From assembly GCA_002437575.1 (NCBI GenBank), contig DJQK01000127.1, forward strand, positions 7,694-27,833: a stretch of DNA of 20,140 bases, read 5' to 3'. Shown here in pieces: positions 7,583 to 15,452 of the stretch (position 1 is its first letter; each line of letters opens with the position of its first letter). The translations under genes were made by a program, and so were the position numbers. The notes under the pieces are model-generated. The model searched no databases. It had not been told where the DNA came from and saw only the letters and a program-made list of their open reading frames with translations. Source of the DNA: Clostridiales bacterium UBA6388. GTDB lineage: Bacteria > Bacillota > Clostridia > Oscillospirales > Oscillospiraceae.

Positions 7583-8884
7583 ATGCTTTGCAGCAACATC
7601 GGCATCAACGAAGCGGGCCATCTGACCTTTGCGGGCGCGGACACCGTCCGGCTTGCCGCCCACTATAAAACGCCGCTGTATCTCATGGACGAGGACCGGA
7701 TCCGCGAAAACTGCCGCGTCTACAAAACCGCGATGAAACAGGCCTTCGGAGACGGCAGCTTTCCGCTCTATGCCAGCAAAGCCGCAAGCTTCAAACGGAT
7801 GTACACGATCATGCACGAAGAAGGGATGGCCATCGACGTCGTCTCCGTGGGCGAGATCGCGACGGCCAAGCGCGCGGGTTTTCCGCTTGAGCGTGCGTTT
7901 TTCCACGGCAATTACAAGACCGACGCCGACATTTCCTACGCGATGGGCTCCGGCGTGGGCTATTTCGTGGCCGACAACGAAGAGGAGCTTCGCGCCATCA
8001 GCCACGAGGCCGAAAGCCGCGGCATCCGCCAGAAGGTGCTTCTGCGCCTGACGCCCGGCATCGACCCGCACACGTATGAGGCCGTCGCGACCGGCAAGGT
8101 CGACTCCAAGTTCGGTGTCGCCATCGAGACCGGACAGGCGGACGAATTTGTACGCCTCGCGCTGAGCCTGCCGAACCTGCGCCTCATGGGCTACCACTGC
8201 CACGTCGGCTCGCAGGTCTTTGACGAGGACGGCAGCGTCTATCACGACGCGGCGAAGATCATGCTCACGTTTGCCGCCGATATGAAAAAACGCCATGGCT
8301 TCGAGGCGTCGATGCTGGATCTCGGCGGCGGCTACGGCGTGCGCTATACGGAGACCGACCCCGCGGTCGATATTGCCGCAAACATTGAAAAACTTGCCGA
8401 AGCGGTCAAGGGCTATTGCGCCGAATTGGGCCTCGCAGTGCCCGCTGTTCTGTTAGAGCCGGGGCGCAGCATCGTCGCCGACGCCGGCATGACGCTCTAC
8501 ACCGCAGGCAGCACCAAGACCATCCCCGGCTATAAAAGCTACGTCCCTGTCGACGGCGGCATGACCGATAACCCCCGCTACGCGCTCTACGGCTCAAAAT
8601 ACACGGTGTTTCTTGCCAACCGCGCAAACGAAACGGCGGATTTCCGCTGCGACGTCGTGGGCCGGTGCTGCGAAAGCGGCGATATCATCCAGCCCAATGT
8701 GCTTTTGCCTGAGCCGAAGCGCGGAGACCTCATCGCCGTATGCACCACTGGCGCGTACAACTATTCGATGGCGTCGAACTACAACCGCATCCCGAGGCCG
8801 CCCGTCGTCATGCTGAAAAACGGCGTGCCCGCGATCGCCGTCCGCCGAGAGACGATGGACGATCTGACGGCGTTGGACTCCTGA
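7583..8884 (+). CDS. lysA: diaminopimelate decarboxylase
   Basis: PLP enzyme that decarboxylates meso-diaminopimelate to L-lysine, the last step of lysine synthesis. ATG 7583 follows AAAGGAG (7566-7572); an in-frame codon at 7505 lies upstream of the promoter and is not used. 433 residues. The fold-type III barrel carries the PLP lysine in PLYASKAASF (K66), HCHVGSQ, the phosphate-binding LDLGGGYG, and LEPGRSIV. The C-terminal domain has the active-site Cys in GRCCESGD (C363) and the substrate motif GAYNYSMASNYN. Related arginine and ornithine decarboxylases of this fold lack this combination. It is a single gene with its own promoter and terminator. Confidence 0.95.
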   Translation: MLCSNIGINEAGHLTFAGADTVRLAAHYKTPLYLMDEDRIRENCRVYKTAMKQAFGDGSFPLYASKAASFKRMYTIMHEEGMAIDVVSVGEIATAKRAGFPLERAFFHGNYKTDADISYAMGSGVGYFVADNEEELRAISHEAESRGIRQKVLLRLTPGIDPHTYEAVATGKVDSKFGVAIETGQADEFVRLALSLPNLRLMGYHCHVGSQVFDEDGSVYHDAAKIMLTFAADMKKRHGFEASMLDLGGGYGVRYTETDPAVDIAANIEKLAEAVKGYCAELGLAVPAVLLEPGRSIVADAGMTLYTAGSTKTIPGYKSYVPVDGGMTDNPRYALYGSKYTVFLANRANETADFRCDVVGRCCESGDIIQPNVLLPEPKRGDLIAVCTTGAYNYSMASNYNRIPRPPVVMLKNGVPAIAVRRETMDDLTALDS

Positions 8885-8940
8885 AGGCGTCAGGCCAGCT
8901 TCCCGGCCGCGGCCCCTTAGACTCCTCGGAGTGCCTCCTT

Positions 8941-8974
8941 CACAAGGACTTTTGCAGAGCAAAAGTGCCTTGTG
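8941..8974. repeat. long hairpin, probable dispersed intergenic repeat
   Basis: CACAAGG-ACTTTTG pairs with CAAAAGT-CCTTGTG around the loop CAGAG, with one unpaired base. A small palindrome ACTCCTCGGAGT lies just before it (8922-8933). It has no T-tract and ends in a second CAAAAG, which resembles intergenic repeat units rather than a plain terminator. Confidence 0.45.
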
Positions 8975-9054
8975 ACGGCAAAAGACTTAAAACTTGTTGC
9001 TTGGCAATCAGGTCGTTGTATACAAATCAAAATCGAACGCATTGCAAAACAGAA

Positions 9055-9092
9055 AGAGAGTGCTCACGTAACCGTAAGCACTCTCTATTTTT
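9055..9092 (+). terminator. rho-independent terminator downstream of lysA
   Basis: AGAGAGTGCT (9055-9064) pairs perfectly with AGCACTCTCT (9077-9086), with a 12-base loop and ATTTTT following. It is the first good terminator after lysA, about 170 bases beyond its stop. Confidence 0.75.
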
Positions 9093-9181
9093 CTCTGTAC
9101 TTCTAATCGAGAACCCCAAGGATTTCAACTGTTTCACCCCATAGGTACACAATGTGTCATAGGGGTACAGTCGGTACGGGC

Positions 9182-9230
9182 AAAAGCAAGACGCAAACTC
9201 AAATGCATGAGTTTGCGTCTTGCTTTTTTA
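9182..9230. terminator. 20-bp perfect stem-loop, bidirectional terminator
   Basis: Bases 9182-9201 pair perfectly with 9208-9227, with the loop AATGCA and T-runs at the 3' end on both strands. It ends no gene on the plus strand that I can identify, since lysA already has a terminator at 9055. On the minus strand it overlaps the end of the decayed frame at 9199-9456, which suggests it once terminated a gene there. Confidence 0.7.
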
Positions 9231-9456
9231 CATAAGGATAGAGCTTGACAGGAGCGATGTCGACTGTCGGAGTTTTCAGGCGCATCCTGATAAAATGCTG
9301 CGTTTTCAAGGGTTGTGCGGTTTTTACCGAAAACATTCGGTTTTGCTGAATTTCCAGAAAGCCATTGAAAACACTAGGAAAACTAACTTTTTCGATTTCT
9401 TCAGCGATAGTAGTCAAACAGTAGTCACCATCGTGTGACGGTTTCCTGATTTGCCG
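9199..9456 (-). pseudogene. possible gene remnant, unknown family
   Basis: An open frame of about 85 codons runs from just after a stop near 9457 to TGA at 9199-9201. It has no ATG start with a ribosome binding site; the first plausible initiator is a TTG at 9417. The peptide (for example DGDYCLTTIAEEIEK, and MRLKTPTVDIAPVKLYPYV near the end) looks protein-like in composition. It ends inside the loop of the strong terminator at 9182-9230, as the C-terminus of a real gene would. I recognise no family. It may be the 3' remnant of a gene lost by deletion, or chance. Confidence 0.25.
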
Positions 9457-9511
9457 CCCTTACACAGAAATTGCGCCGCCCGCAAGCGGCTTGCCGTGCA
9501 CATGCAGTTAC

Positions 9512-9556
9512 AAATACCCGGCAGCAGTCACGTGACTGCTGCCGGGTATTTTTGAG
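9512..9556 (-). terminator. terminator of the leftward metal-importer operon
   Basis: A 19-bp perfect stem (9512-9530 with 9533-9551, CACGTG at the centre) has T-rich flanks on both sides. It lies 46 bases beyond the stop of the nikA-like gene, so it ends the long minus-strand operon. By symmetry it would also stop rightward transcription. Confidence 0.8.
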
Positions 9557-9601
9557 GGATTCTGAATTTCAGAGATATCGCGAAGCCAATATTGTCCCCG
9601 A

Positions 9602-11224
9602 TCAGTTGTTGATATCCAGATCGGCTGTGACCTGATAGTAGTCACAGGCGTGGGCGGTATAGCCGGTGACGGTACTCTTGGAGATCATGTTCATCTGGAG
9701 GAACGAGCAGAACACATAGGCGTTATCGTCCAGGATCGTCTGCTGGATCTCAACGGCCAGTTCGCCGCGCTTTTCGGTGTCAAACTCTGTTGCCAGTTCA
9801 TCGATCATGGCGTTCACGTCCGCGTTTTCATATGCACCAAAATTATAGCTCATGCCGGGTGCGCAGCAGGACGTGAAGAAATACTGCGGATCGCCAGACG
9901 GTGCTGTGACCATCGCAGAAGCGTAAATATCCCAGCTTGTCATATCAGCGAGGAACTCGCGGCGGTTTGCCGTGCAGTTGATGTCCACTTCGATGCCGAT
10001 ATCCTTGAGCGTCGCCTGCGCAGACTCGGCCAGCAGCGGCAGCTCCTGACGGCTGGGATAGGTCAGCCAGCGGATCGTCAGTTTCACGCCGTCCTTTTCG
10101 CGGATGCCGTCACCGTCGGAATCGATCCAGCCGGCAGCTTCCAGCACTTCTTTCGCGCCTTCCGGGTCATAGGTTTCGGTCGTCACGTTCTCGCCGCCGA
10201 ACGTCGCAAATCCATCCGGGAACGCGCCGTTGCCGGGCACACCGTGACCGTCCAGCAGCGCAGAAACAAAGCCCTGTTTATCAATGCCCATGGCAATGGC
10301 CTTGCGGACTGCCGCATCCTGAATGATGGGGCTTGTCATGTTCATGGAACCAAAGAACGCGCGGGAGGTCTGGATGCTGGAGAACTGATAATTGCCGTTT
10401 TCAAAATTCGGATACGCTTCATACGCCATGCCGTAGGCCGCGTCAATATCGCCGGCCTGCAAGGCTGCCGAGAGAGTATCGCCGTTGGAAAGCGTGCGGA
10501 TGGTCAGCTCGTCGATCTTCGGCGTGCCGTTCCAGTAATTATCATTCTTCGTCAGCGTCAGGTGGTCGTCCGTGACCATCTCGACCACGACATACGGACC
10601 GGTACCGGCGACGATGCCGGCGTCAAAATCGCTGGCGTCCACATCAATGATGCAGCCGTAGGGGTCGCCCAGATAGTTCATAAGCGCCGGGTTCGGCTCG
10701 CTGGTGGTGATGGTCAGAACCTGCCCATCCGCCTGCATATCGGCAATTTTGGTGTCGCTGGGCGCACGGTCGTGGTTTTCCAGCATATGCTCGAAGCACT
10801 GCTTCACGGCTTCTGCGTCCATTTTCCGTCCGCTGGAGAACGTAACATTATCCTGAAGCGTGATCGTCCATGTCAGGCTGCCGTCATTTTCCCACGACTT
10901 TGCCAGCCACGGCTCAAGCTCCATGCTGTCGGTGTAATGTACCAGCGTTTCGCCGATGCCATAGCGGATGCAGGCCCAGCCGTTGTAGGTGCGGTGCGGG
11001 TCAACGGTCTCTTCCCAGTTTTCCGAGTTGAACGTCGTGTCGCCGATGACCATCGTCTTCTTCGCGGCGGGTTCGGATTCAGTCTGCGCCGCGTCCGTCT
11101 GGGGCGCGGCCGATTCCTGCGCGGCAGCTGGTTCGTTTGCCGGCTGGCTGGCGTTTCCGCTGCACCCGGCCAGCAGTGTGATCGCAAGACATACGATCAG
11201 AAGAAGAGAAACTGCTTTTTTCAT
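9602..11224 (-). CDS. nickel/peptide-type ABC importer substrate-binding lipoprotein (NikA-like, SBP_bac_5)
   Basis: Cell-surface lipoprotein that would capture a metal chelate or peptide for the NikBCDE-like importer upstream. ATG 11224 follows AAAGGAA; a TTG at 11248 has no such site. 540 residues, the usual family length. The lipobox is LLAGC (Cys21), followed by a Ser/Ala/Glu/Thr linker to about residue 55. SBP family 5 landmarks are TVDPHRTYNGWACIRYGIGETL, LEPWLAKSWENDGSLTWTITL and AVRKAIAMGIDKQGFVSALLDG. The NGW-IRYGIGETL stretch resembles nickel- or metallophore-binding members more than oligopeptide ones, but ligands cannot be read from sequence. It is the last gene of the operon, 60 bases after the ATPase gene, which may allow separate expression. 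Substrate inferred from context. Confidence 0.85.
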   Translation of the reverse strand: MKKAVSLLLIVCLAITLLAGCSGNASQPANEPAAAQESAAPQTDAAQTESEPAAKKTMVIGDTTFNSENWEETVDPHRTYNGWACIRYGIGETLVHYTDSMELEPWLAKSWENDGSLTWTITLQDNVTFSSGRKMDAEAVKQCFEHMLENHDRAPSDTKIADMQADGQVLTITTSEPNPALMNYLGDPYGCIIDVDASDFDAGIVAGTGPYVVVEMVTDDHLTLTKNDNYWNGTPKIDELTIRTLSNGDTLSAALQAGDIDAAYGMAYEAYPNFENGNYQFSSIQTSRAFFGSMNMTSPIIQDAAVRKAIAMGIDKQGFVSALLDGHGVPGNGAFPDGFATFGGENVTTETYDPEGAKEVLEAAGWIDSDGDGIREKDGVKLTIRWLTYPSRQELPLLAESAQATLKDIGIEVDINCTANRREFLADMTSWDIYASAMVTAPSGDPQYFFTSCCAPGMSYNFGAYENADVNAMIDELATEFDTEKRGELAVEIQQTILDDNAYVFCSFLQMNMISKSTVTGYTAHACDYYQVTADLDINN

Positions 11225-11284
11225 CTTTCTGTTCCTTTCAGATTTCAAATTTGATTCCGGTCAAGCCGGGTTTTGCATAGAATC

Positions 11285-12049
11285 TTACAAAACGCTGTCG
11301 ATCAGACGCTTAGTATAATCATTCTGCGGATGGCAAATTACATCAATCGGTGTTCCCTGTTCCACGATATCCCCGTGGTACATCACCAGCACGCGGTCGC
11401 AGAACTGCTGCACCAGAGAAATATCATGGCAGATGAACAAAATGGAAAGCGCCGTGCCCTGCTCACGCCGAAGCTCGTTCAGAAGCTCCATGATCTCCTT
11501 CTGCACCGTCACATCCAGCGCGGAGGTCGCCTCGTCGCAAATGAGAACCTTCGGCTTTACGGCAAGGGCGCGGGCGATCGCCGCACGCTGGCACTGTCCG
11601 CCGCTGACCTCATGCGGATACCGCCCGGCAAGGGAAGCGGGCAGTCCGCAGCGCTCGAGAAGCCGCGCCACCGCTTGGTTCGTTTCCTGTCTGGAAAGAC
11701 CGCAGTTTCGCAGGCTTTCCCCGATGCCGTCTCCTAACGTGCGGCGTGGGTCAAAGGAATCGGTCGGCGTCTGAAAGACCATCTGCATTTTCCGGTAGAT
11801 CATGCGAAGTGATTTCCCCGTTTTCAGCGTAATGTCCTCGCCGTCCAGAAAAATCTTTCCTTCTGTCACATCCAGAAGGCGCGTGATCAGATTCACCGCC
11901 GTCGTTTTTCCGCTGCCGCTTTCGCCGATGATGCCGAGGCATTCGCCGGGCAGCAGGTCAAAGCTGATGCCATTCACGGCGGTCAGATTGCTCTGTCCGG
12001 TGCGGGAAAAGGTTTTTGTCAGATTTTGAACACGCAGAATTGGCTCCAT
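11285..12049 (-). CDS. nickel/peptide-type ABC importer ATPase (NikE-like)
   Basis: Cytoplasmic ATPase, 254 residues, the short form seen in nickel-type rather than oligopeptide importers. Motifs are Walker A GESGSGKTT (residues 42-50), signature VSGGQCQRAAIARAL, Walker B VLICDEATSALD and the switch His in FICHDIS. ATG 12049 lies one base after the stop of the other ATPase gene, with AAGGAGG 7 bases upstream inside that gene's end, so the two are translationally coupled. It pairs with the NikD-like protein to power the two permeases. The extended Cys-containing C-terminus found in Opp/Dpp ATPases is absent. Confidence 0.88.
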   Translation of the reverse strand: MEPILRVQNLTKTFSRTGQSNLTAVNGISFDLLPGECLGIIGESGSGKTTAVNLITRLLDVTEGKIFLDGEDITLKTGKSLRMIYRKMQMVFQTPTDSFDPRRTLGDGIGESLRNCGLSRQETNQAVARLLERCGLPASLAGRYPHEVSGGQCQRAAIARALAVKPKVLICDEATSALDVTVQKEIMELLNELRREQGTALSILFICHDISLVQQFCDRVLVMYHGDIVEQGTPIDVICHPQNDYTKRLIDSVL

Positions 12050-12050
12050 T

Positions 12051-12833
12051 TCACGCCCTCCTTAACCGCGGCACGGCAGCCAGCAGCGTGCGCGTGTAGC
12101 TTGCCTGCGGATTTTGCAGAACCTGCTGCGTTTCTCCGCACTCCACAGTTCTTCCGTCCTGCATGACCAGCACCCGGTCTGCCATCGCGCCGATGAGGCC
12201 AATATTGTGCGCAACCAGCACGATGGCAGTTCCGCAGGTCTTGCGCAGCAGGAGCAGTTCTTCCAGCACCTGCTTCTGCACGGAGACATCCAGCGCAGCC
12301 GTCGGCTCGTCGGCAAGCAGAACCTTCGGATTCAGAAGCATTGCCGCCGCAATGCCGACGCGCTGCTGCATTCCGCCAGAAAGCTCGAACGGATAGCTGC
12401 GCAAAGCACGTCTGCCGTCTTCAAAGCCGAGCTTTTCGAGAAGCTCCAACGCGCGGCGTTCAAAGTCCTTTTTCGTCACAGAACTGTGCTGCGTCATAGC
12501 TTCGAATAATTGTGCGCCCACCGTGCGGATGGGACAGAACGAGCTTCCCGCGCTCTGAAAGATCATGCCAAGCTCCGGACCGTTCAGCTTCCGCAGCTCT
12601 CTTGCGGGAAGATCGGGAAGATTTTTGTCTCTGTACCAGATGTCGCCCCGTGTCACCATGCCGCTGCTTCCAAGCAAGCCCATGGCGGCCTTCAGCAGCG
12701 TGGATTTTCCGCAGCCGCTTTCGCCCACAATGCCCAGAATTTCGCCGGGGCGCAGCGCAAAGCTCACATCCTGCACTGCGGGCACGCCGTTATAGCAGAT
12801 ATCCACATGGTCATATCGCAGTAATTCTTCCAT
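12051..12833 (-). CDS. nickel/peptide-type ABC importer ATPase (NikD-like)
   Basis: Cytoplasmic ATPase, 260 residues. ATG 12833 follows GGAGGTGA, which overlaps the stop of the permease gene; longer forms starting upstream have no such site. Motifs are Walker A GESGCGKST near residue 39, signature LSGGMQQRVGIAAAML, Walker B VLLADEPTAALD and the switch His in VAHNIGL. It has the middle insert (SSFCPIRTVGAQLFEAM) common to Opp/Nik ATPases. The stop is followed after one base by the next ATPase gene. Confidence 0.88.
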   Translation of the reverse strand: MEELLRYDHVDICYNGVPAVQDVSFALRPGEILGIVGESGCGKSTLLKAAMGLLGSSGMVTRGDIWYRDKNLPDLPARELRKLNGPELGMIFQSAGSSFCPIRTVGAQLFEAMTQHSSVTKKDFERRALELLEKLGFEDGRRALRSYPFELSGGMQQRVGIAAAMLLNPKVLLADEPTAALDVSVQKQVLEELLLLRKTCGTAIVLVAHNIGLIGAMADRVLVMQDGRTVECGETQQVLQNPQASYTRTLLAAVPRLRRA

Positions 12834-12837
12834 TGGC

Positions 12838-13689
12838 TCACCTCCCACGGCTTTTGGGGTCTGCATAGTCTCGAATGGTATCGCCAAGCAGGTTAAAGAC
12901 CATGACGGATATAAAAATTGCAATGCCGGGAGAAAACGTGATCCACGGCGAGGTGGTCATCAGGCTGCGCGTATCGCTCATCATGCTGCCCCATTCGGCG
13001 ATGGGCGCCTTCGCGCCAAGTTCGAGAAAGCTCAGCGCCGCCAGCTCCATCATCATCGTGCCGATGTCCAGCATGGCCGTCACCAGAATGGGACCAATAA
13101 TATTCGGCAGAATGTGCTTGAAGATCAGCTTGCCGGTGCTGTTGCCCGACAGCTTTGCTGCCTTCATCCAGACAGTTTCCTTCTGCGCAAGCGTTTGGCT
13201 GCGGGCAATGCGGGCATATTTCGGCCATGAGATCGCCGCCAGCGCAATGATCGCGTTCTGAAGTCCGCCGCCCATAGACCCGGCTACTGCCAACGCGAAC
13301 ACCAGCCCCGGAAACGCAAGAAACATATCCGAAATGCGCATTAGCACCGTATCCATCCAGCGACCGCTCCAGCCGCAGAAGACGCCGACGGCAGTCCCGA
13401 ACACCGTAATGACCGCTACCAGCAAAAGCGTGGAGAAAATGCTCGTTCGGCTTCCCACAATGACGCGCGAGAGCATATCCCGTCCATAGCGGTCGGTGCC
13501 AAGCAGATGCTCCTGCGAGGGCGGGGCTTTGGCATTGCTCAGATCCTGCAAATAGGGATCGTATGGGGTAAGCTGTTCTGAAAATATGGAAAACAGGATC
13601 AGCAACACGGCAAGCGTTCCAAACACGATCAGGCGGATCTTGACGCTGCTGCGCCAGATTTTCTGCTTTCGAATCGTCGGCCGGCTCAT
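12838..13689 (-). CDS. nickel/peptide-type ABC importer permease (NikC-like)
   Basis: Inner-membrane permease, 283 residues. ATG 13689 overlaps the stop of the NikB-like gene (ATGA at 13689-13686); the longer open frame upstream is out of register with real coding and is not used. It begins with a basic cytoplasmic N-terminus (MSRPTIRKQKIWRSS), then a first hydrophobic helix, then the NikC/DppC landmark PPSQEHLLGTDRYGRDMLSR. The binding-protein-dependent transport domain has the EAA loop near GKLIFKHILPNIIGPILV, which contacts the ATPases. The C-terminus FNLLGDTIRDYADPKSRGR is typical of the family. Confidence 0.9.
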   Translation of the reverse strand: MSRPTIRKQKIWRSSVKIRLIVFGTLAVLLILFSIFSEQLTPYDPYLQDLSNAKAPPSQEHLLGTDRYGRDMLSRVIVGSRTSIFSTLLLVAVITVFGTAVGVFCGWSGRWMDTVLMRISDMFLAFPGLVFALAVAGSMGGGLQNAIIALAAISWPKYARIARSQTLAQKETVWMKAAKLSGNSTGKLIFKHILPNIIGPILVTAMLDIGTMMMELAALSFLELGAKAPIAEWGSMMSDTRSLMTTSPWITFSPGIAIFISVMVFNLLGDTIRDYADPKSRGR

Positions 13690-14627
13690 CCTTCGCTCAC
13701 CCCCAGTCGGATCCTCGGGTCGAGCACGTGATAAAGAAGATCGGTGATCAGGTTTACCATCACATAGATGATCGCCATCCAAACCACATACGCCTGAATG
13801 AGCGGATAATCGCGCATCGTGATCGCGTCCACCGCCAGCTTGCCGACGCCGTCCCACATGAAGATGCTTTCAATGATCGCCGTGCCGCCGAGAAGGCTCC
13901 CGATGGACAGGGCAAGCAGCGTAATAATTGTCAGCATGGACGATTTCAGAACGCTTTTCCAGAGGATCACGCGTCCGCGCACCCCTCGCGCCTTCGCGCC
14001 CGCCACATAGTCCTTGTTCAGCTCCTCCAGCACCGTGGCGCGTACCTGCCGCATATATTTGGCGGACATGGCGATGGCAAGCGTCAGCGTCGGCAGTACG
14101 GCGCTCTGCACGGTCGTCCCATTGGAGATCACGGGGAAAATGCTCCAATGGATGGAGAACACCTGCATCAGAAGCAGCGCCACAAAAAAGTTCGGCAGCG
14201 AGTTTCCGATAAAGCTGAACACGCGCAGAAAGTAGTCTGTGAACGTATCGTGCCGCACCGCCGCCAGAACGCCCAGCGGGATAGAGATGATAACCGTTGC
14301 GCAAATTGCCAGAACCGTTAAAAGAAGCGTCGCCGGGAGCTTGGACACGAAGGTCTGGAACACATCACGCCCGGAAATGTAGCTGACGCCCATATCCCCG
14401 GTCAGTATGCCGCCGACCCATGCCAGATACTGCGTCAGAAACGGCTGATCGAGTCCCAGCTCGGCGCGTTTGGCGTCGATGATCTCCTGCGCCACCGCGC
14501 CTTTATCGCCGTAAAGCTCGGTGATCGCGTCGCTGCCTGCAATGCGCATCATGGCAAACGACAAAAACGTGATGCCGATGAGGACCGGAATGAGCTGTAA
14601 AAACCGTTTGAGAATGTATTTCTTCAA
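13686..14627 (-). CDS. nickel/peptide-type ABC importer permease (NikB-like)
   Basis: Inner-membrane permease, 313 residues, partner of the NikC-like protein. It starts with TTG at 14627, five bases after GGAG of AAGGAGAC; no ATG is better placed. Landmarks are the N-terminal helix KRFLQLIPVLIGITFLSFAMMRIAG, GDMGVSYISGRDVF, the EAA-loop region LNKDYVAGAKARGVRGRVILWK, and the ending LDPRIRLGVSEG. It lies nine bases after the methyltransferase gene and overlaps the next permease gene by four bases, so transport and modification genes are one transcript. Confidence 0.9.
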   Translation of the reverse strand: MKKYILKRFLQLIPVLIGITFLSFAMMRIAGSDAITELYGDKGAVAQEIIDAKRAELGLDQPFLTQYLAWVGGILTGDMGVSYISGRDVFQTFVSKLPATLLLTVLAICATVIISIPLGVLAAVRHDTFTDYFLRVFSFIGNSLPNFFVALLLMQVFSIHWSIFPVISNGTTVQSAVLPTLTLAIAMSAKYMRQVRATVLEELNKDYVAGAKARGVRGRVILWKSVLKSSMLTIITLLALSIGSLLGGTAIIESIFMWDGVGKLAVDAITMRDYPLIQAYVVWMAIIYVMVNLITDLLYHVLDPRIRLGVSEG

Positions 14628-14636
14628 AGTGTCTCC

Positions 14637-15428
14637 TTACTGGAGCAGCGGACATTTCCGCCCTTCCACCAGAAACATCGGCGTCGAGGCGTTGTTGATG
14701 CGCTCTTCCTTTGTCCAGACCTGTCTCCAGACCTCCGTATCCGCGACAGCCTCCATTCCAAGCCCGCGCAGCACCCGCAGATCCCATGCCGGGCGCTGGT
14801 GCGCGGAAAGCGGCGCCTGCCGTGCGATCGCTTCCATTGCGGAAACGTCGGTTCCCGCCGTCTCGTCCCGAACATCGGAGACTTGCAGATTTTCCCGGTC
14901 CTGCGCGTGGGCAAGCTGCGCGCCTTCATCGAGCAGATACCGGTACCAGTTCGCGTCAAAGTTCAGAAGCACGCCGCCCGGCTTCAACACGCGCATCCAC
15001 TGGGCGTAGGCCTTTTCCGGGTTTGGCAGGTTCCATGTAACATTTCTCGTGACCAGAACGTCAAAGCACGCCGTCTTAAAATCAAGCGTTTCCGCGTTCA
15101 TCTGCTGAAAGCAGATCCGCTTTGCCAGCGCACCGGCATTGCGCCGCGCTTCTTCGAGCATCGACGCCGTATAATCTACCGCCGTGACCTGATAGCCCAG
15201 CTCTGCCAGAATAATGGCGAAAAAGCCCGGTCCGGTGCCGACGTCCAGCACGCGAATTTCTTCCGGTCGTCTGGTCGGGAATCGCGCGGCAATTCTGCCG
15301 GAGATCACGCCGCGCCAGACCGTTTTCTGGTCGGAGGCCAGCTCTTCCTGATTGACCGTGGAATAGCCGGAGGCGCGATTTGTCCAGTAGTGGATATTTT
15401 CTTCCTCGTAGGTCCTAAACTGTTTCAT
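14637..15428 (-). CDS. class I SAM-dependent methyltransferase, copy 1
   Basis: Soluble enzyme of 263 residues predicted to transfer a methyl (or aminocarboxypropyl) group from SAM to a small molecule. ATG 15428 follows AGGAAGGGG. Motif I is VLDVGTGPGFF (residues 60-70), the acidic SAM-ribose residue is D85 in VTAVD, motif post-I follows, and LKPGGVLLNFDANWY is motif III. The N-terminal HYWTNRASGYSTVNQEEL and C-terminal RPAWDLRVLRGLGME and PMFLVEGRK also occur in copy 2, so the two are tandem paralogs. Genes of this subfamily sit beside nickel-type importers in other anaerobes as far as I recall. The acceptor is unknown; a metal chelator is an attractive but unproven choice. Confidence 0.85.
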   Translation of the reverse strand: MKQFRTYEEENIHYWTNRASGYSTVNQEELASDQKTVWRGVISGRIAARFPTRRPEEIRVLDVGTGPGFFAIILAELGYQVTAVDYTASMLEEARRNAGALAKRICFQQMNAETLDFKTACFDVLVTRNVTWNLPNPEKAYAQWMRVLKPGGVLLNFDANWYRYLLDEGAQLAHAQDRENLQVSDVRDETAGTDVSAMEAIARQAPLSAHQRPAWDLRVLRGLGMEAVADTEVWRQVWTKEERINNASTPMFLVEGRKCPLLQ

Positions 15429-15452
15429 GCTATTGTTCCCCTTCCTGCGGCG

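Larger units (their letters stand above)
8885..9601. other. gene-free, partly A/T-rich stretch with several strong palindromes
   Basis: No gene with a convincing start or recognisable family lies between lysA and the end of the leftward importer operon. It contains a dispersed-repeat-like hairpin (8941-8974), two terminators (9055-9092 and 9182-9230), an imperfect palindrome ACCCC...GGGGT around ACACAATGTGT (9136-9166), a possible decayed reading frame on the minus strand (about 9199-9456), and the terminator of the leftward operon (9512-9556). Composition between about 9000 and 9450 is clearly more A/T-rich than the flanking genes. Confidence 0.65.

Noticed and set aside
6842..8296. Long minus-strand open frame of 484 codons opposite the permease 2 end and lysA
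   Set aside because: It runs antisense to genes with clear families, crosses a terminator, and has repetitive mirror-codon composition typical of the opposite strand of G/C-rich genes.
9650..11254. Plus-strand open frame of 534 codons opposite the nikA-like gene
   Set aside because: Antisense shadow of a well-supported binding-protein gene; no domain is recognisable in its translation.
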